A stretch of DNA of 52,367 nt from NCBI GenBank assembly GCA_949285935.1, contig CASEAH010000057.1, positions 1 through 52,367 on the forward strand, given 5' to 3'. Below are positions 44,013-52,367 of this stretch, one piece after another; the first letter of the stretch is position 1, and the number at the start of each line of letters is the position of its first letter. The position numbers and the translations under genes were made by a program. A model generated the notes under the pieces. It saw only the letters and a list, made by a program, of their open reading frames with translations. It was not told where the DNA came from and made no database searches. The stretch comes from an uncultured Oscillospiraceae bacterium (lineage in GTDB: Bacteria; Bacillota; Clostridia; Oscillospirales; Ruminococcaceae).

Positions 44013-44438
44013 ATGGAAGAATCTTTGAAGCGGGCGCGGCTGCGGTCTACCCGGGGCAGACGCCGGATCCTGGAACTTTTGAATGAAGCGGAAAGTCCCC
44101 TTACCGCCGAGGAACTTCACAGCCGGATCGGAGAGCAGGGGCTCAGCCTGTCCACAGTTTATCGCAATCTGGCGGCCCTTGCCGGTCGGGGATTGCTGAT
44201 CAAGACGGTGGGACAGGATGGTATAGCCACCTATCAGCCCAACACCTCGGCTCACCGACACCGGATCGTGTGTGTCCTGTGCGGCAGGGAGACAGAAATC
44301 AGCGCCTGCCCATTGGAATCCCTGAGCCGCCGGATCGGGGAGGAAACGGGCTTTGAGGTGACCGGACACAGTCTGGAATTTACAGGGGTTTGTCCCCAAT
44401 GCCGGCAAATACAACCCAACCAAAAGGAGAAAACATAG
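44013..44438 (+). CDS. Fur-family metal-dependent repressor
   Basis: A 141-residue protein with the Fur winged helix (LTAEELHSRIGEQGLSLSTVYRNLAALA) and the metal-binding region HRHRIVCVLCGRE plus a C-terminal CPQC, which together make the structural zinc site. Iron- (Fur), zinc- (Zur) and peroxide-sensing (PerR) members cannot be separated from sequence alone; linkage to a ZIP transporter favours zinc. It starts 13 bases after the permease stop with AGGAGG upstream. Confidence 0.92.
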   Translation: MEESLKRARLRSTRGRRRILELLNEAESPLTAEELHSRIGEQGLSLSTVYRNLAALAGRGLLIKTVGQDGIATYQPNTSAHRHRIVCVLCGRETEISACPLESLSRRIGEETGFEVTGHSLEFTGVCPQCRQIQPNQKEKT

Positions 44439-44440
44439 TT

Positions 44441-45247
44441 ATGACAGACTCACCGGTGCTGCTGGCTCTGGCAGCGACTCTTTTTACCTGGGGCATGACA
44501 GCCCTGGGAGCGGCGATGGTCTTTTTTTTCCGTGAGATCCGTCTTCAAATCCTGAATATGATGCTGGGCTTTGCTTCCGGCGTGATGATAGCGGCCAGCT
44601 TTTGGTCTTTGCTGGCTCCGGCCATCGAAATGGCCCAGGGACGCACGGTGCCTGCCTGGCTTATTGCGGCGGCGGGCTTTTTGTGCGGAGCAGGCTTCCT
44701 GTGGCTGGCGGACCGGCTGATGCCGCATATGCATCTGTCGCCCAACGGAGAGGGGCAGATGGATGGTCCCCCCAGCCATTGGAGGCGCAGCGTCCTGCTG
44801 GTACTGTCCATTACCCTCCACAATATCCCGGAGGGACTGGCGGTAGGCGTGGCCTTTGGGGCGGCGGCATCCGGCAAGGACGGAGTGACCCTGCTTTCGG
44901 CCATGACGGTGGCGCTGGGTATGGGGCTGCAGAACTTTCCCGAAGGAGCCGCGGTATCCATCCCTCTGCGGCGGGAAGGAATGCCCCGGAGCGAATGCTT
45001 TTTCTATGGTCAGGCATCGGGGCTGGTGGAGCCCATCGCCGGTGTGCTGGGGGCGCTGCTGGTGTCCTCCATGGAGGCGCTGTTGCCCTTTGCGCTGGCC
45101 TTTGCCGCGGGAGCGATGATCTTTGTGGTGGTGGAGGAACTGATCCCCAGCTCTCAAGCGGGCGGGAATCAGGAAACTGACCTGGCCACAGTGGGCTGTA
45201 TTCTGGGTTTTACCCTGATGATGATCCTGGATGTAGCCTTGGGATAA
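44441..45247 (+). CDS. ZIP-family divalent metal transporter
   Basis: A 268-residue, eight-helix importer of the GufA/ZupT branch. The metal-binding helices carry ITLHNIPEGLAVG and GLQNFPEGAAVS, the HN-x-PEG motifs of helices IV and V. It probably takes up zinc or iron. AGGAG lies 11 bases before the ATG. It starts two bases after the Fur gene's stop, so both are in one operon, oddly alongside a putative exporter. Confidence 0.93.
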   Translation: MTDSPVLLALAATLFTWGMTALGAAMVFFFREIRLQILNMMLGFASGVMIAASFWSLLAPAIEMAQGRTVPAWLIAAAGFLCGAGFLWLADRLMPHMHLSPNGEGQMDGPPSHWRRSVLLVLSITLHNIPEGLAVGVAFGAAASGKDGVTLLSAMTVALGMGLQNFPEGAAVSIPLRREGMPRSECFFYGQASGLVEPIAGVLGALLVSSMEALLPFALAFAAGAMIFVVVEELIPSSQAGGNQETDLATVGCILGFTLMMILDVALG

Positions 45248-45268
45248 AAGAGAAAGAGGGAAAACGGC

Positions 45269-45958
45269 ATGAAATATCAGCAGGTCCTGGCTGCCCGGTT
45301 CCTGGAACGCCCCAACCGCTTTATAGCCCGTTGTCTGGTGGAAGGACAGGAGGTAACGGCCCATGTCCCCAATACCGGGCGGTGCCGGGAGCTGCTGCCG
45401 CCTGGAGCCCAGGTGTACCTGGAGTATCGTCCCAGTCCCGGACGGAAAACCCAATACACCCTGGTGGCAGTGGATAAAAACGGCCTGCTGATCAATATGG
45501 ACAGCCAGGCCCCCAACCGGGTGACGGAAGAAGCCCTCCGCAGCGGATTCCTTCAGGTGACGCAAGCTCCCGCGGACCGGGTGCGCCGGGAGGTTCCTTT
45601 TGGTTCCAGCAGGCTGGATTTTCTGGTGGAGGCGGGAGAAGAACGGGCCCTGGTGGAAGTAAAGGGTGTGACCCTGGAAGAAGCGGGGGAGGTACGTTTC
45701 CCCGATGCCCCCACTCTCCGGGGACTGCGGCACCTGGAGGAACTGGGAGAAGCGGTGCGTCAGGGGTGGACCGCCTATGTTCTGTTTGTGGTGCAGATGG
45801 CCCGGGCGGATCACTTTGTTCCCAACAACGCGGCTCAGCCTGAATTTGGGCAGGCCCTGCGGGCAGCCCGGGAACAGGGGGTGCGGCTGTCCGCGCGCCT
45901 GTGCCGGGTCACCCCGGAGGAATTGACTTTGGGGGAAGAGATCCCCATCTTTTTGTAG
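45269..45958 (+). CDS. sfsA: DNA/RNA nuclease SfsA
   Basis: A 229-residue SfsA protein. The N-terminal OB-fold (ARFLERPNRFIARCLVEG, then HVPNTGRCRELL) and the PD-(D/E)xK-like domain (SRLDFLVE, ALVEVKGVTLE) are both intact. First described as a maltose-metabolism stimulator in E. coli, it is now regarded as a nucleic-acid-binding nuclease. It begins 21 bases after the ZIP gene and may be co-transcribed. Confidence 0.95.
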   Translation: MKYQQVLAARFLERPNRFIARCLVEGQEVTAHVPNTGRCRELLPPGAQVYLEYRPSPGRKTQYTLVAVDKNGLLINMDSQAPNRVTEEALRSGFLQVTQAPADRVRREVPFGSSRLDFLVEAGEERALVEVKGVTLEEAGEVRFPDAPTLRGLRHLEELGEAVRQGWTAYVLFVVQMARADHFVPNNAAQPEFGQALRAAREQGVRLSARLCRVTPEELTLGEEIPIFL

Positions 45959-47011
45959 GAGCGACTTTCGACAGAGAAAAGCCGAACCGGTTGAAAAGTG
46001 GGAAGACCCCCGGATACAGAGCGAACATGAGGAAGGCCGAAGCCGGCTGCCTCAGGGTTGCGGGACCATTTCAGAGCAGCCGGCTGGAGAAAAGGCTGCC
46101 TGCTGTTTGGAAAGAAGCTGCCCAAAGCGGCTCTCGGCCTCCCCAAAGTACAGAGGACTTCCACTCCCGCCGGGGGAAAACTTGCGAAAGGTTATATTTT
46201 CTGCCGTCCCGTTGACACCCTGAAAACCGGCACGAATCCGGCGATTTTGGACGGTATGCCGGTTGGCGAGAGTTCCCCGGTACCAAGGGAGCACGTATGC
46301 CGGACGATTTCCACAGATGCAGTGAATGGATGGAAATACATCGAAGCGGTCATAGCAAGAAGGACTGGGGATTGCTGCGACACAGGGCAAAAGCTGCAAA
46401 ACCGCATCACGTCAGGACATGCGGGGATCCGTGTGGGTGTGGATCAAGCGGAACGCTGACAGAATGCTCACAGGTATCCAGGCAGCAGCTGAAAATGGAG
46501 ATGTGCCCAAGTGATGGAGGAGTCCGATCTGGAAAACAGGGGGGAGCTTTTGACCGATTTGCCCAGGTTCTGACCTGACATAGGGTTTGAACGTGGGTGT
46601 GTATCCGATTTTTTGCTTATTTTGCATTCATCCTGATGGTCTGCAGGGCAGTGCCTGAAAGCAGAATTTGGAAATATACGCAAGAGGCTGTAAAAGTGGG
46701 CATGCAAAACCGAATGTCAGGCTGACGGGAAAGGCGGCTGCCGGAGGATATTTTTCTGCCTTTAAGGGGGACTTTGAGGGGAAAAGCGGGTGGCGGCGGC
46801 AAGAATTTTGCAGCAGCGGCAGATATGGGGGCAAAGGAAAAAGATTTTGCCCCGTGCCGCTGCTGTTTTGACGGAAAATATTTGAAACATTGGAAGACAA
46901 AACAGGCATGAAGGTGTATAATATTTCCGGTCTGCCCTGAAAGGGGCGGATACAAAAAGACAATGGGACGGTACAATTTTCTTGTTCCGTCCGAAAGAAA
47001 GGAGTTTTCTT
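45959..47011. other. Long gene-free stretch before the iron-type ABC genes
   Basis: About 1 kb without a supportable gene. A large plus-strand stem-loop lies at 46811-46869, and the ABC promoter (-10 TATAAT at 46917-46922, no good -35) lies near the end. A further hairpin GGACGG/CCGTCC (about 46966-46992) sits just before the ribosome binding site. Confidence 0.5.
46811..46869 (+). terminator. Large two-part stem-loop followed by TTTT
   Basis: CAGCAGCGGCA pairs with TGCCGCTGCTG, and inside it GGGGCAAA pairs with TTTGCCCC, separated by a small internal loop. TTTTG follows on the plus strand. It is far longer than an ordinary terminator and no gene ends nearby. Confidence 0.55.
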
Positions 47012-48082
47012 GTGAAACGATCCAAAAAACAAGCCCTTGCGATCCTTCTCACTCTGGGGATGCTGGCGATGACGGCGGCAGGCTGTTCTCAAAAAACAGG
47101 ACCTTCCTCCTCCGGCAGCGCTCCGGCGGGCGACTCTTCCTCTCAGGCTCAGGAGCTGACGGGAAACATCACCATCTATACCTCGGAGTCCCAGGACCTG
47201 GTCACCGACATGCTGGAGGATTTTGTGTCCCGTAACCCCGGCGTCACCTACAACCTGTACCGTTCCGGCAGCGGCGACGTCATTTCCAAGCTGAGCACCG
47301 AACTTCAGGCAGGCGGTACCGAAGCGGACATTATCTGGTTTGCCGATATGGGATATATGTACCAGCTGGATGAGCAGGGCCTGATCCAGCACTATACTCC
47401 CGCCGCCGCGGCCAATATTGACCCCCGCTTTAATTACAACGACGGCATGGCCTTTGAGGTTCGGCAGATCTTTAACATCATTGCGGTCAATACCCTTAAG
47501 AATACGGTGGAGATCAAGGACTGGGACGATCTGTGTGATCCCCAGCTGGCGGGAAAGTTTGCCATGGCCGACCCCAGCTATTCCGGCGGCGCCTTTACCA
47601 CCCTGGTCACCCTGACCCAGGAGGGCGGACCCGGCTGGGAGCTGTATGAGGGGATGCGGGACAATGACGTCAAATTTGAGCAGTCCAACGGCAACCTGCA
47701 AACCAAGCTTTCCTCCGGAGAATATCATGCGGTATCGGTAGTGGATTTCATGATCCGCAACGCCCAGGCTGAGGGCGCTCCGGTGGAGGTGATCTGGCCG
47801 GAGTCCGGCGCTGTGATGGTCCCCACTCCCATCGCCATGCTTTCCACCGTCAAGGAAGAAAACCAGGCGGCCTGCCGGGCCTTTATGGACTACCTGCTCT
47901 CGGAGGACTGCCAGAAGCTCTTTGTGGAACAGGGGTACATTCCGGTCCTGGATGGTGTTGGAGTGCCCGAAGGCGCACCCAATGTGGCCGACATCAAGGT
48001 GTGCGAACTGGATGTGGACTATTTTGTCAATGAATCCTCCCAGGTTCGTGAAAAGTACGAGCAGATTTTTGCCCAGAAATAA
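47012..48082 (+). CDS. Iron-type ABC transporter substrate-binding lipoprotein
   Basis: A 356-residue extracellular binding protein. The signal peptide ends in MTAAGC, so Cys25 should be lipidated; a Ser/Gly-rich linker follows. The mature start NITIYTSESQDLVTDML and the QAGGTEADIIWFADM stretch place it in the family that includes ferric iron, 2-aminoethylphosphonate and thiamine binders. Ligand not determinable. The GTG start follows AAAGGAG. The permease gene is 17 bases downstream. Confidence 0.9.
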   Translation: MKRSKKQALAILLTLGMLAMTAAGCSQKTGPSSSGSAPAGDSSSQAQELTGNITIYTSESQDLVTDMLEDFVSRNPGVTYNLYRSGSGDVISKLSTELQAGGTEADIIWFADMGYMYQLDEQGLIQHYTPAAAANIDPRFNYNDGMAFEVRQIFNIIAVNTLKNTVEIKDWDDLCDPQLAGKFAMADPSYSGGAFTTLVTLTQEGGPGWELYEGMRDNDVKFEQSNGNLQTKLSSGEYHAVSVVDFMIRNAQAEGAPVEVIWPESGAVMVPTPIAMLSTVKEENQAACRAFMDYLLSEDCQKLFVEQGYIPVLDGVGVPEGAPNVADIKVCELDVDYFVNESSQVREKYEQIFAQK

Positions 48083-48099
48083 CAGGCGGGAGGACCATC

Positions 48100-49821
48100 G
48101 TGCGGATACGTCGATTTATGGTCCGGCTCCGGCAGGAAGAGATGGACATCGCGCCCACCATCATCTGGTGGGCGACGGTGGCCGTCTTGTCCTTTGTGGT
48201 GATCTATCCCTCAGTGGTGCTGATCCTCAACAGCTTCACCACGCCCCAGGGGCTTGGGCTGGACAATTATATTGCGGTTTTTAGGGACAAAGGCGTTCTT
48301 ACCAGCATGAAGAACACCCTGCTGGTTCTGATCCCTTCCACCCTCCTGTCCACGGGATTGGGGGTTTTTCTGGCATGGGCTGTGGCCCGCACCGATGTTC
48401 CCGGACGGAAGCTGTGGCAGTCCCTTCTGGCCATTCCTTATCTGATTCCTCCGTTTATTGGGGCGGTGGCCTGGACCTTCCTTTTGGGGCCGGTGGGGGT
48501 GTTCAACAATCTGCTGGTGGAGTGGCTGGGCCTGGCGGAGCCGCCGGTGGATATTTACAGCATCGGCGGCATGATTTTTGTGCTGACCATCTACCGGTAT
48601 GCCGTGCCCTATGTGGTGGTGCTGCCCGCCATGAAGAAGGTCAACTCGGCAGTGGAGGAAGCGGCCCGTGTCTCGGGAGCCTCCCCATGGCGGACCCTGC
48701 GGGATGTGACGCTGCCGCTGCTGACCCCCTCCATCATGGGGGCCACGCTGCTGGTGTTTATGTTTATTCTGGCGGATTTTGGAGTGTCCGCGGTGCTGGG
48801 GGCCCCCAACCAGATCCGGTTGATGACCACCCAGATCTATTACATTGTCAACCGTCCCGACCTGCCCAACAATCTGCAGATCGCGGCGGCATACTCCATT
48901 TTCCTGTCGTTTTTCGGTCTGGGCGGCCTGTGGTGCTATAACCGCGTGCTGCGCACCCAGAAATATGTGGTGGTCAGCGGAAAAAGCGGGCAGCCCCATC
49001 CCGCCCGCCTGGGACCGGCCAGATGGCTTCTGGCAGCTTTTTTGCTGACGGTTTTCCTGGTAACCACCATGGCGCCGGTGCTGGCAACCCTGGCCACCGC
49101 GCTGACCAAAACCTTTGGGCTCCCCTTTGGCCCGGGGAATATGACCCTGCGCAATTTTACCCGGCTGCTGGATATTCAGAATATCCAGCGCGCTTTCCGC
49201 AACAGCTTCTTTTTGGCGGCGGCGTCCGGCGTTATCATTACCGTGGTGGCGCTGGCGGTGGCTTATGTGGCCATCCGGGGCGGTATCCGCCGGTTTCGGG
49301 GCGTCCGTTTGATGCAGACCATGGTCACCCTTCCCTATGCGGTGCCGGGGACCATCATTGCCCTGGCGATGATCCTGGCCTTTTCCAAGCCTCTTCCGGT
49401 GGTGGGGGTCAAGCTGTACGGTACCATCTGGATCCTGCTGGTTGCCTATGTAGCCCGGTTTATGAATTTGGGGTACAACAATATCTCGGGAGCCATCAGC
49501 CAGATCGACGGGTCCCTGGAGGAGGCCTCCCGGGTGGCTGGGGCCAGCCATCTCAAAGCCTTCCGCAGCATCATGCTTCCGCTTCTCAAGCCCAGCCTTT
49601 ACAGCTCTTTTTTCCTGGTGGCGGCCCCCACTTTGTCGGAGATCACCCTTTCCTCTCTTCTTTGGTCGGTACGGAATGAAACCATCGGTACGGTGGTTTT
49701 TTCTACCCAGGAGGAAGGAAAAATCCTTTTGACTGCTTCGCTGGCTGTGATCCTGATGACCGCTGTGGTGGTGATCAATTTTGCGGTGCGGCGTATTTCC
49801 AAAGATGGTATGGGAATTTGA
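48100..49821 (+). CDS. Iron-type ABC transporter fused permease
   Basis: A 573-residue FbpB-like permease with two fused transmembrane domains, each with a coupling loop (EEAARVSGASPWRTLRDVTL near residue 190 and EEASRVAGASHLKAFRSIML near 478), so it forms the whole channel alone. The start is a GTG with GGGAGG upstream. No ATP-binding gene follows or precedes it, although members of this family need one. The stop overlaps the -35 box of the next gene's promoter. Confidence 0.92.
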   Translation: MRIRRFMVRLRQEEMDIAPTIIWWATVAVLSFVVIYPSVVLILNSFTTPQGLGLDNYIAVFRDKGVLTSMKNTLLVLIPSTLLSTGLGVFLAWAVARTDVPGRKLWQSLLAIPYLIPPFIGAVAWTFLLGPVGVFNNLLVEWLGLAEPPVDIYSIGGMIFVLTIYRYAVPYVVVLPAMKKVNSAVEEAARVSGASPWRTLRDVTLPLLTPSIMGATLLVFMFILADFGVSAVLGAPNQIRLMTTQIYYIVNRPDLPNNLQIAAAYSIFLSFFGLGGLWCYNRVLRTQKYVVVSGKSGQPHPARLGPARWLLAAFLLTVFLVTTMAPVLATLATALTKTFGLPFGPGNMTLRNFTRLLDIQNIQRAFRNSFFLAAASGVIITVVALAVAYVAIRGGIRRFRGVRLMQTMVTLPYAVPGTIIALAMILAFSKPLPVVGVKLYGTIWILLVAYVARFMNLGYNNISGAISQIDGSLEEASRVAGASHLKAFRSIMLPLLKPSLYSSFFLVAAPTLSEITLSSLLWSVRNETIGTVVFSTQEEGKILLTASLAVILMTAVVVINFAVRRISKDGMGI

Positions 49822-49846
49822 TTTTTTTCTTCCCATGGTATATAAT
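49818..49846 (+). promoter_or_regulatory. Promoter of the DUF1836 gene
   Basis: A -35 TTGATT (49818-49823), overlapping the permease stop, and a perfect -10 TATAAT (49841-49846) are 17 bases apart. Confidence 0.8.
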
Positions 49847-49962
49847 CTGGTGCAGAATACCACCACATCCGGTATTGCAATATTCCTAAATGCAGGGCAG
49901 CGGTGACGGGCACCAAGCCGATGCCGCAGCAGCCCACGGATGTGTTGCAAGGAGGGGGACCC

Positions 49963-50568
49963 TTGGCGGGCTGGAAAGAAGAGACCCGGCGCATCGCCGC
50001 CGAAATGACGCAGATTCCCCAGATTCATGGGGAAGAAATTCCCGATATTGATCTGTATCTGGACCAGGTGATCACCTACCTGGAAAAAAGGCTGGAATTT
50101 TTTCAGCGGGACAGCCGTACGCCTCTGATCACCGGTACCATGGTGAACAATTACAGCAAGGCGGGGCTCACCCGCCCTGCCAACCGGAAACGGTATGACA
50201 GGGCCCATGTAATGGCGCTGAATATCATCTGCCAGCTGAAGCGGATGCTGTCCATCCAGGACATGAGCAAAATGAGCGGAGCCATGGAACAGCCGGACCG
50301 GCTGCGGCCGGTTTATCAGCTGTTTCTGGATACCCAGCAGCAGCAGTTTTCCGATATGCCGCAGCTGGCGGAGGAACTGATCCGCCGGACGGAGGATGTG
50401 GGAGTAACAGACGGCGAGCAGGAACAGGCACTGGCTGCCATGGTGCTGCAGCTTTCGGCCCAGGCCCAGCGGGATATTCTGCTGGCGGAACGTTTGATCG
50501 ACCGGCTGGGCCGACAGGATCCCAAGGGAAAACGAAAAGAGAAAGGACGGAATGATGGATGCGCCTGA
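49963..50568 (+). CDS. DUF1836-family protein
   Basis: A 201-residue protein of the DUF1836 family, recognised by DIDLYLDQVITYLEKRLEFF and LITGTMVNNYSKAGL, which looks like a MerR-type winged helix without the usual arm. A DNA-binding role is therefore plausible but unproven. The TTG start at 49963 is preferred because AAGGAGG lies seven bases upstream; a GTG at 49903 would extend it by 20 residues. It has its own promoter and overlaps trmB by ten bases. Confidence 0.85.
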   Translation: MAGWKEETRRIAAEMTQIPQIHGEEIPDIDLYLDQVITYLEKRLEFFQRDSRTPLITGTMVNNYSKAGLTRPANRKRYDRAHVMALNIICQLKRMLSIQDMSKMSGAMEQPDRLRPVYQLFLDTQQQQFSDMPQLAEELIRRTEDVGVTDGEQEQALAAMVLQLSAQAQRDILLAERLIDRLGRQDPKGKRKEKGRNDGCA

Positions 50569-51224
50569 GACGCAAACCCTGGGCACGCCCGGAACTGGCG
50601 GCCTGTCCTTTCTTCGTGGATGATCCCCAGACCCTTCGGAATGGGTGGCGGGAGGCCTTTGCCCACCCTCAGGCGCCGGTGCATCTGGAACTGGGCTGCG
50701 GCAAGGGAGGCTTCTTATCTCAGCTGGCTCCCGCTCATCCGGAGATCAACTACCTGGGGCTGGATATTAAAAGCGAAGTGCTGGTGCTGGCCAAGCGGAA
50801 AGCCGAGGAGGCGTACCGGCTGGCCGGGCGTCCGGTGGACAATCTGCTCCTTGCCGCCCACGATATTGAGCGGCTGCACCTGATTTTTTCCGAGACGGAG
50901 AGGGTAGAGCGGATCTACATCAACTTCTGCAATCCGTGGCCCAAACAGAGCTATCACAAACACCGCCTGACCCATACCCGGCAGTTGGAGCAATACCGCA
51001 GGTACCTGACTCCGGAGGGACAGCTGTGGTTCAAAACCGATGATGACGGGCTCTTTGAGGACACGCTGGGCTATCTGGAGCAGGCGGGGTGGCAGGTGGA
51101 ATACCTGACCCGGGATCTGCACGCCAGTGGCTTTACCCCCAACATCGTCACGGAACATGAAGAAATGTTCAGCCGTGAGGGGATCCCCATCAAATTTCTG
51201 ATTGCGCACGCACGGGAGCAATAG
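50559..51224 (+). CDS. trmB: tRNA (guanine-N7-)-methyltransferase
   Basis: A 221-residue SAM-dependent enzyme making m7G at position 46 of tRNAs. The SAM-binding motif LELGCGKGGF (about 43-52) and the family signature NFCNPWPKQSYHKHRL are intact, as is TDDDGLFEDTL. The start overlaps the end of the DUF1836 gene. Length is normal. Confidence 0.96.
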   Translation: MRLRRKPWARPELAACPFFVDDPQTLRNGWREAFAHPQAPVHLELGCGKGGFLSQLAPAHPEINYLGLDIKSEVLVLAKRKAEEAYRLAGRPVDNLLLAAHDIERLHLIFSETERVERIYINFCNPWPKQSYHKHRLTHTRQLEQYRRYLTPEGQLWFKTDDDGLFEDTLGYLEQAGWQVEYLTRDLHASGFTPNIVTEHEEMFSREGIPIKFLIAHAREQ

Positions 51225-51249
51225 CGCCGGCGTTCTGGAAGGAGAAAAA

Positions 51250-52239
51250 ATGGGCATCTTTAGCAGTGGCCAAAGCGGCCCGGTATTTATAAAAGAAACC
51301 TCCAGCACCGATGACCGTCTCCGGCAGCTGGAAGAAATCCGGGATTCCCTCCCTCCGGAAAAGCGGTCCGGAGTGGAGAAAGACATCAAGCTTCTGTCCG
51401 CGGGCAGGTTTGGGGAAGAAAATATTTTATTTGAGCTGAAAAACAGCCACCTGCCCCTGTATGTCATCCGTGATCTTTACCTGGAACATCAGGGTTTGAC
51501 CGCTCAGATCGATTTCTTGATCCTTACTCCCAAAAGAAATTTCGTGGTGGAATGCAAAAACCTGATCGGCAATATTGAAATCAACGAGCGCGGGGATTTT
51601 ATCCGTACTTTTCACTCTGGCAAGCAGTTTTGGAAAGAAGGGATCTATTCCCCCCTTACTCAGAACAGGCGTCATCTGAACCTGCTTCGGGAGATCGGGA
51701 TGGAGCAGCAAAGTAATTTTGTGTCCAGAACCTTCTACCACAAAAGCTTTGAAAATCTCTACCGGCCTATTGTGGTGCTGGCCAACTCCAAAACACTTCT
51801 GAAAGCCTCCCAGGCTCCCTTGGAAATCCGCAATCAGGTCATCCGCCTGGATCATATGATCCACTACATTGAGTGGGCCAACATCCAGCCCGGCTGGGTC
51901 AGAACTTTGTCACGCCGGGAGCTGGAAAGTACGGCGGAATTTTGGCTTTCCCAGAATAAACCGGTCCCGCCTGTACGTGTGGAAAAATACCTGCAAAAGT
52001 TATCTCTGGAAGAGCCTGCGGCGCCGTCTGCCCGGGAGATTCCCCAAACGAAGCCGTCTCCCGGGGAAGTTTCTCAGGCGGAGCCCGAGCCGGAAATGCC
52101 CCCCAAGTGCCCCAGGTGCGGCGCGCCCATGGTCAAACGTGTGGCCACAAAGGGAGAACGGGCGGGCAGGATGTTCTGGGGATGCTCCGGATTCCCCAAG
52201 TGTAAAGGAATCATCAACCTGGATGAGCAGCCCCGGTGA
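51250..52239 (+). CDS. NERD-domain protein with topoisomerase-type zinc finger
   Basis: A 329-residue protein. The NERD (nuclease-related) domain at about residues 55-175 keeps its core (IDFLILTPKRNFVVECKN, with the D, E-x-K pattern of PD-(D/E)xK nucleases). A Pro/Ser-rich linker leads to a C-terminal C4 zinc finger of the kind found in topoisomerase I (CPRCGAPM ... CSGFPKC). This suggests DNA binding and processing; the cellular role is unknown. The ATG at 51250 follows GGAAGGAG. A terminator follows at 52304-52354. Confidence 0.9.
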   Translation: MGIFSSGQSGPVFIKETSSTDDRLRQLEEIRDSLPPEKRSGVEKDIKLLSAGRFGEENILFELKNSHLPLYVIRDLYLEHQGLTAQIDFLILTPKRNFVVECKNLIGNIEINERGDFIRTFHSGKQFWKEGIYSPLTQNRRHLNLLREIGMEQQSNFVSRTFYHKSFENLYRPIVVLANSKTLLKASQAPLEIRNQVIRLDHMIHYIEWANIQPGWVRTLSRRELESTAEFWLSQNKPVPPVRVEKYLQKLSLEEPAAPSAREIPQTKPSPGEVSQAEPEPEMPPKCPRCGAPMVKRVATKGERAGRMFWGCSGFPKCKGIINLDEQPR

Positions 52240-52303
52240 AAGGAGGCTGCCGGCCAGTCAAAACACCATCCCCATTGGTATATAAGAAATACTGATAACC
52301 GCA

Positions 52304-52354
52304 AAAAGCCGGGATTTTGGGAAGCTGAAATCGCTTCCGAAGGTCCCGGCTTTT
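52304..52354 (+). terminator. Terminator after the NERD gene
   Basis: AAAAGCCGGGA pairs with TCCCGGCTTTT, enclosing a nested GGAAGC/GCTTCC hairpin, followed by TTTTGC. Confidence 0.82.
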
Positions 52355-52367
52355 GCTGCTTGTTTTC

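Noticed and set aside
48211-50586. A 791-codon minus-strand open frame
   Set aside because: It is antisense to the permease and the DUF1836 gene, and its composition is typical of a shadow.

Overview
The window is about 52 kb of chromosome from a fairly GC-rich, endospore-forming, anaerobic member of the Clostridia. The pointers are a complete spoIIAA-spoIIAB-sigF operon, T-box leaders, a cobalamin riboswitch in front of an oxygen-sensitive class III ribonucleotide reductase, indolepyruvate:ferredoxin oxidoreductase, FeoAB, and strong Shine-Dalgarno sites with frequent GTG and TTG starts. The gene content and base composition fit the Oscillospiraceae (relatives of Flavonifractor, Intestinimonas or Pseudoflavonifractor), but that placement is an inference. 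No rRNA, tRNA, insertion sequence, prophage or CRISPR array was seen.

Layout: 0-2 kb, a ClC-type chloride transporter and a small membrane protein. 2.5-6.1 kb, a MATE exporter divergent from a MerR regulator that shares an overlap with folC. 6.2-7.7 kb, the forespore sigma-F operon. 7.7-8.6 kb, a gene-free stretch with a strongly folded candidate RNA that is partly duplicated near 2.3 kb. 8.6-11.8 kb, a TrpXYZ-type ABC importer behind a T-box with a UGG specifier. 12-15.3 kb, a membrane-anchored lipase-like hydrolase, a Nudix hydrolase and lexA. 16.2-19.1 kb, metNIQ behind a T-box with an AUG specifier. 19.8-25.4 kb, an aryl-pyruvate oxidation cluster (iorAB, two paaK paralogues, an ACT protein). 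25.6-30.5 kb, mntP, a DUF5685/J-domain/membrane-protein trio and cardiolipin synthase. 30.5-35 kb, a SpoVB-like flippase, a processive glycosyltransferase and two small genes. 35.4-38.7 kb, a B12 riboswitch with nrdD-nrdG. 40.4-45.2 kb, a metal cluster: feoAB with a Cys-rich partner, divergent from an ArsP_2 exporter-Fur-ZIP operon. 45.3-52.3 kb, sfsA, an iron-type ABC transporter without an ATPase gene, a DUF1836 gene, trmB and a NERD-domain protein.

How the genes connect: two amino-acid importers (Trp and Met by their T-box codons) are controlled by tRNA charging, and the nearby iorAB/paaK cluster could convert aromatic amino-acid keto acids to aryl-acetates with recovery of reducing power and ATP. 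Metal handling is concentrated between 40 and 49 kb, with two different operator types on divergent promoters. About 8 kb in total is gene-free in blocks of 0.3-1.1 kb. Several blocks contain strong plus-strand terminators or folded elements with no gene to explain them, and the best of these (8040-8445) is the main candidate for something undescribed.
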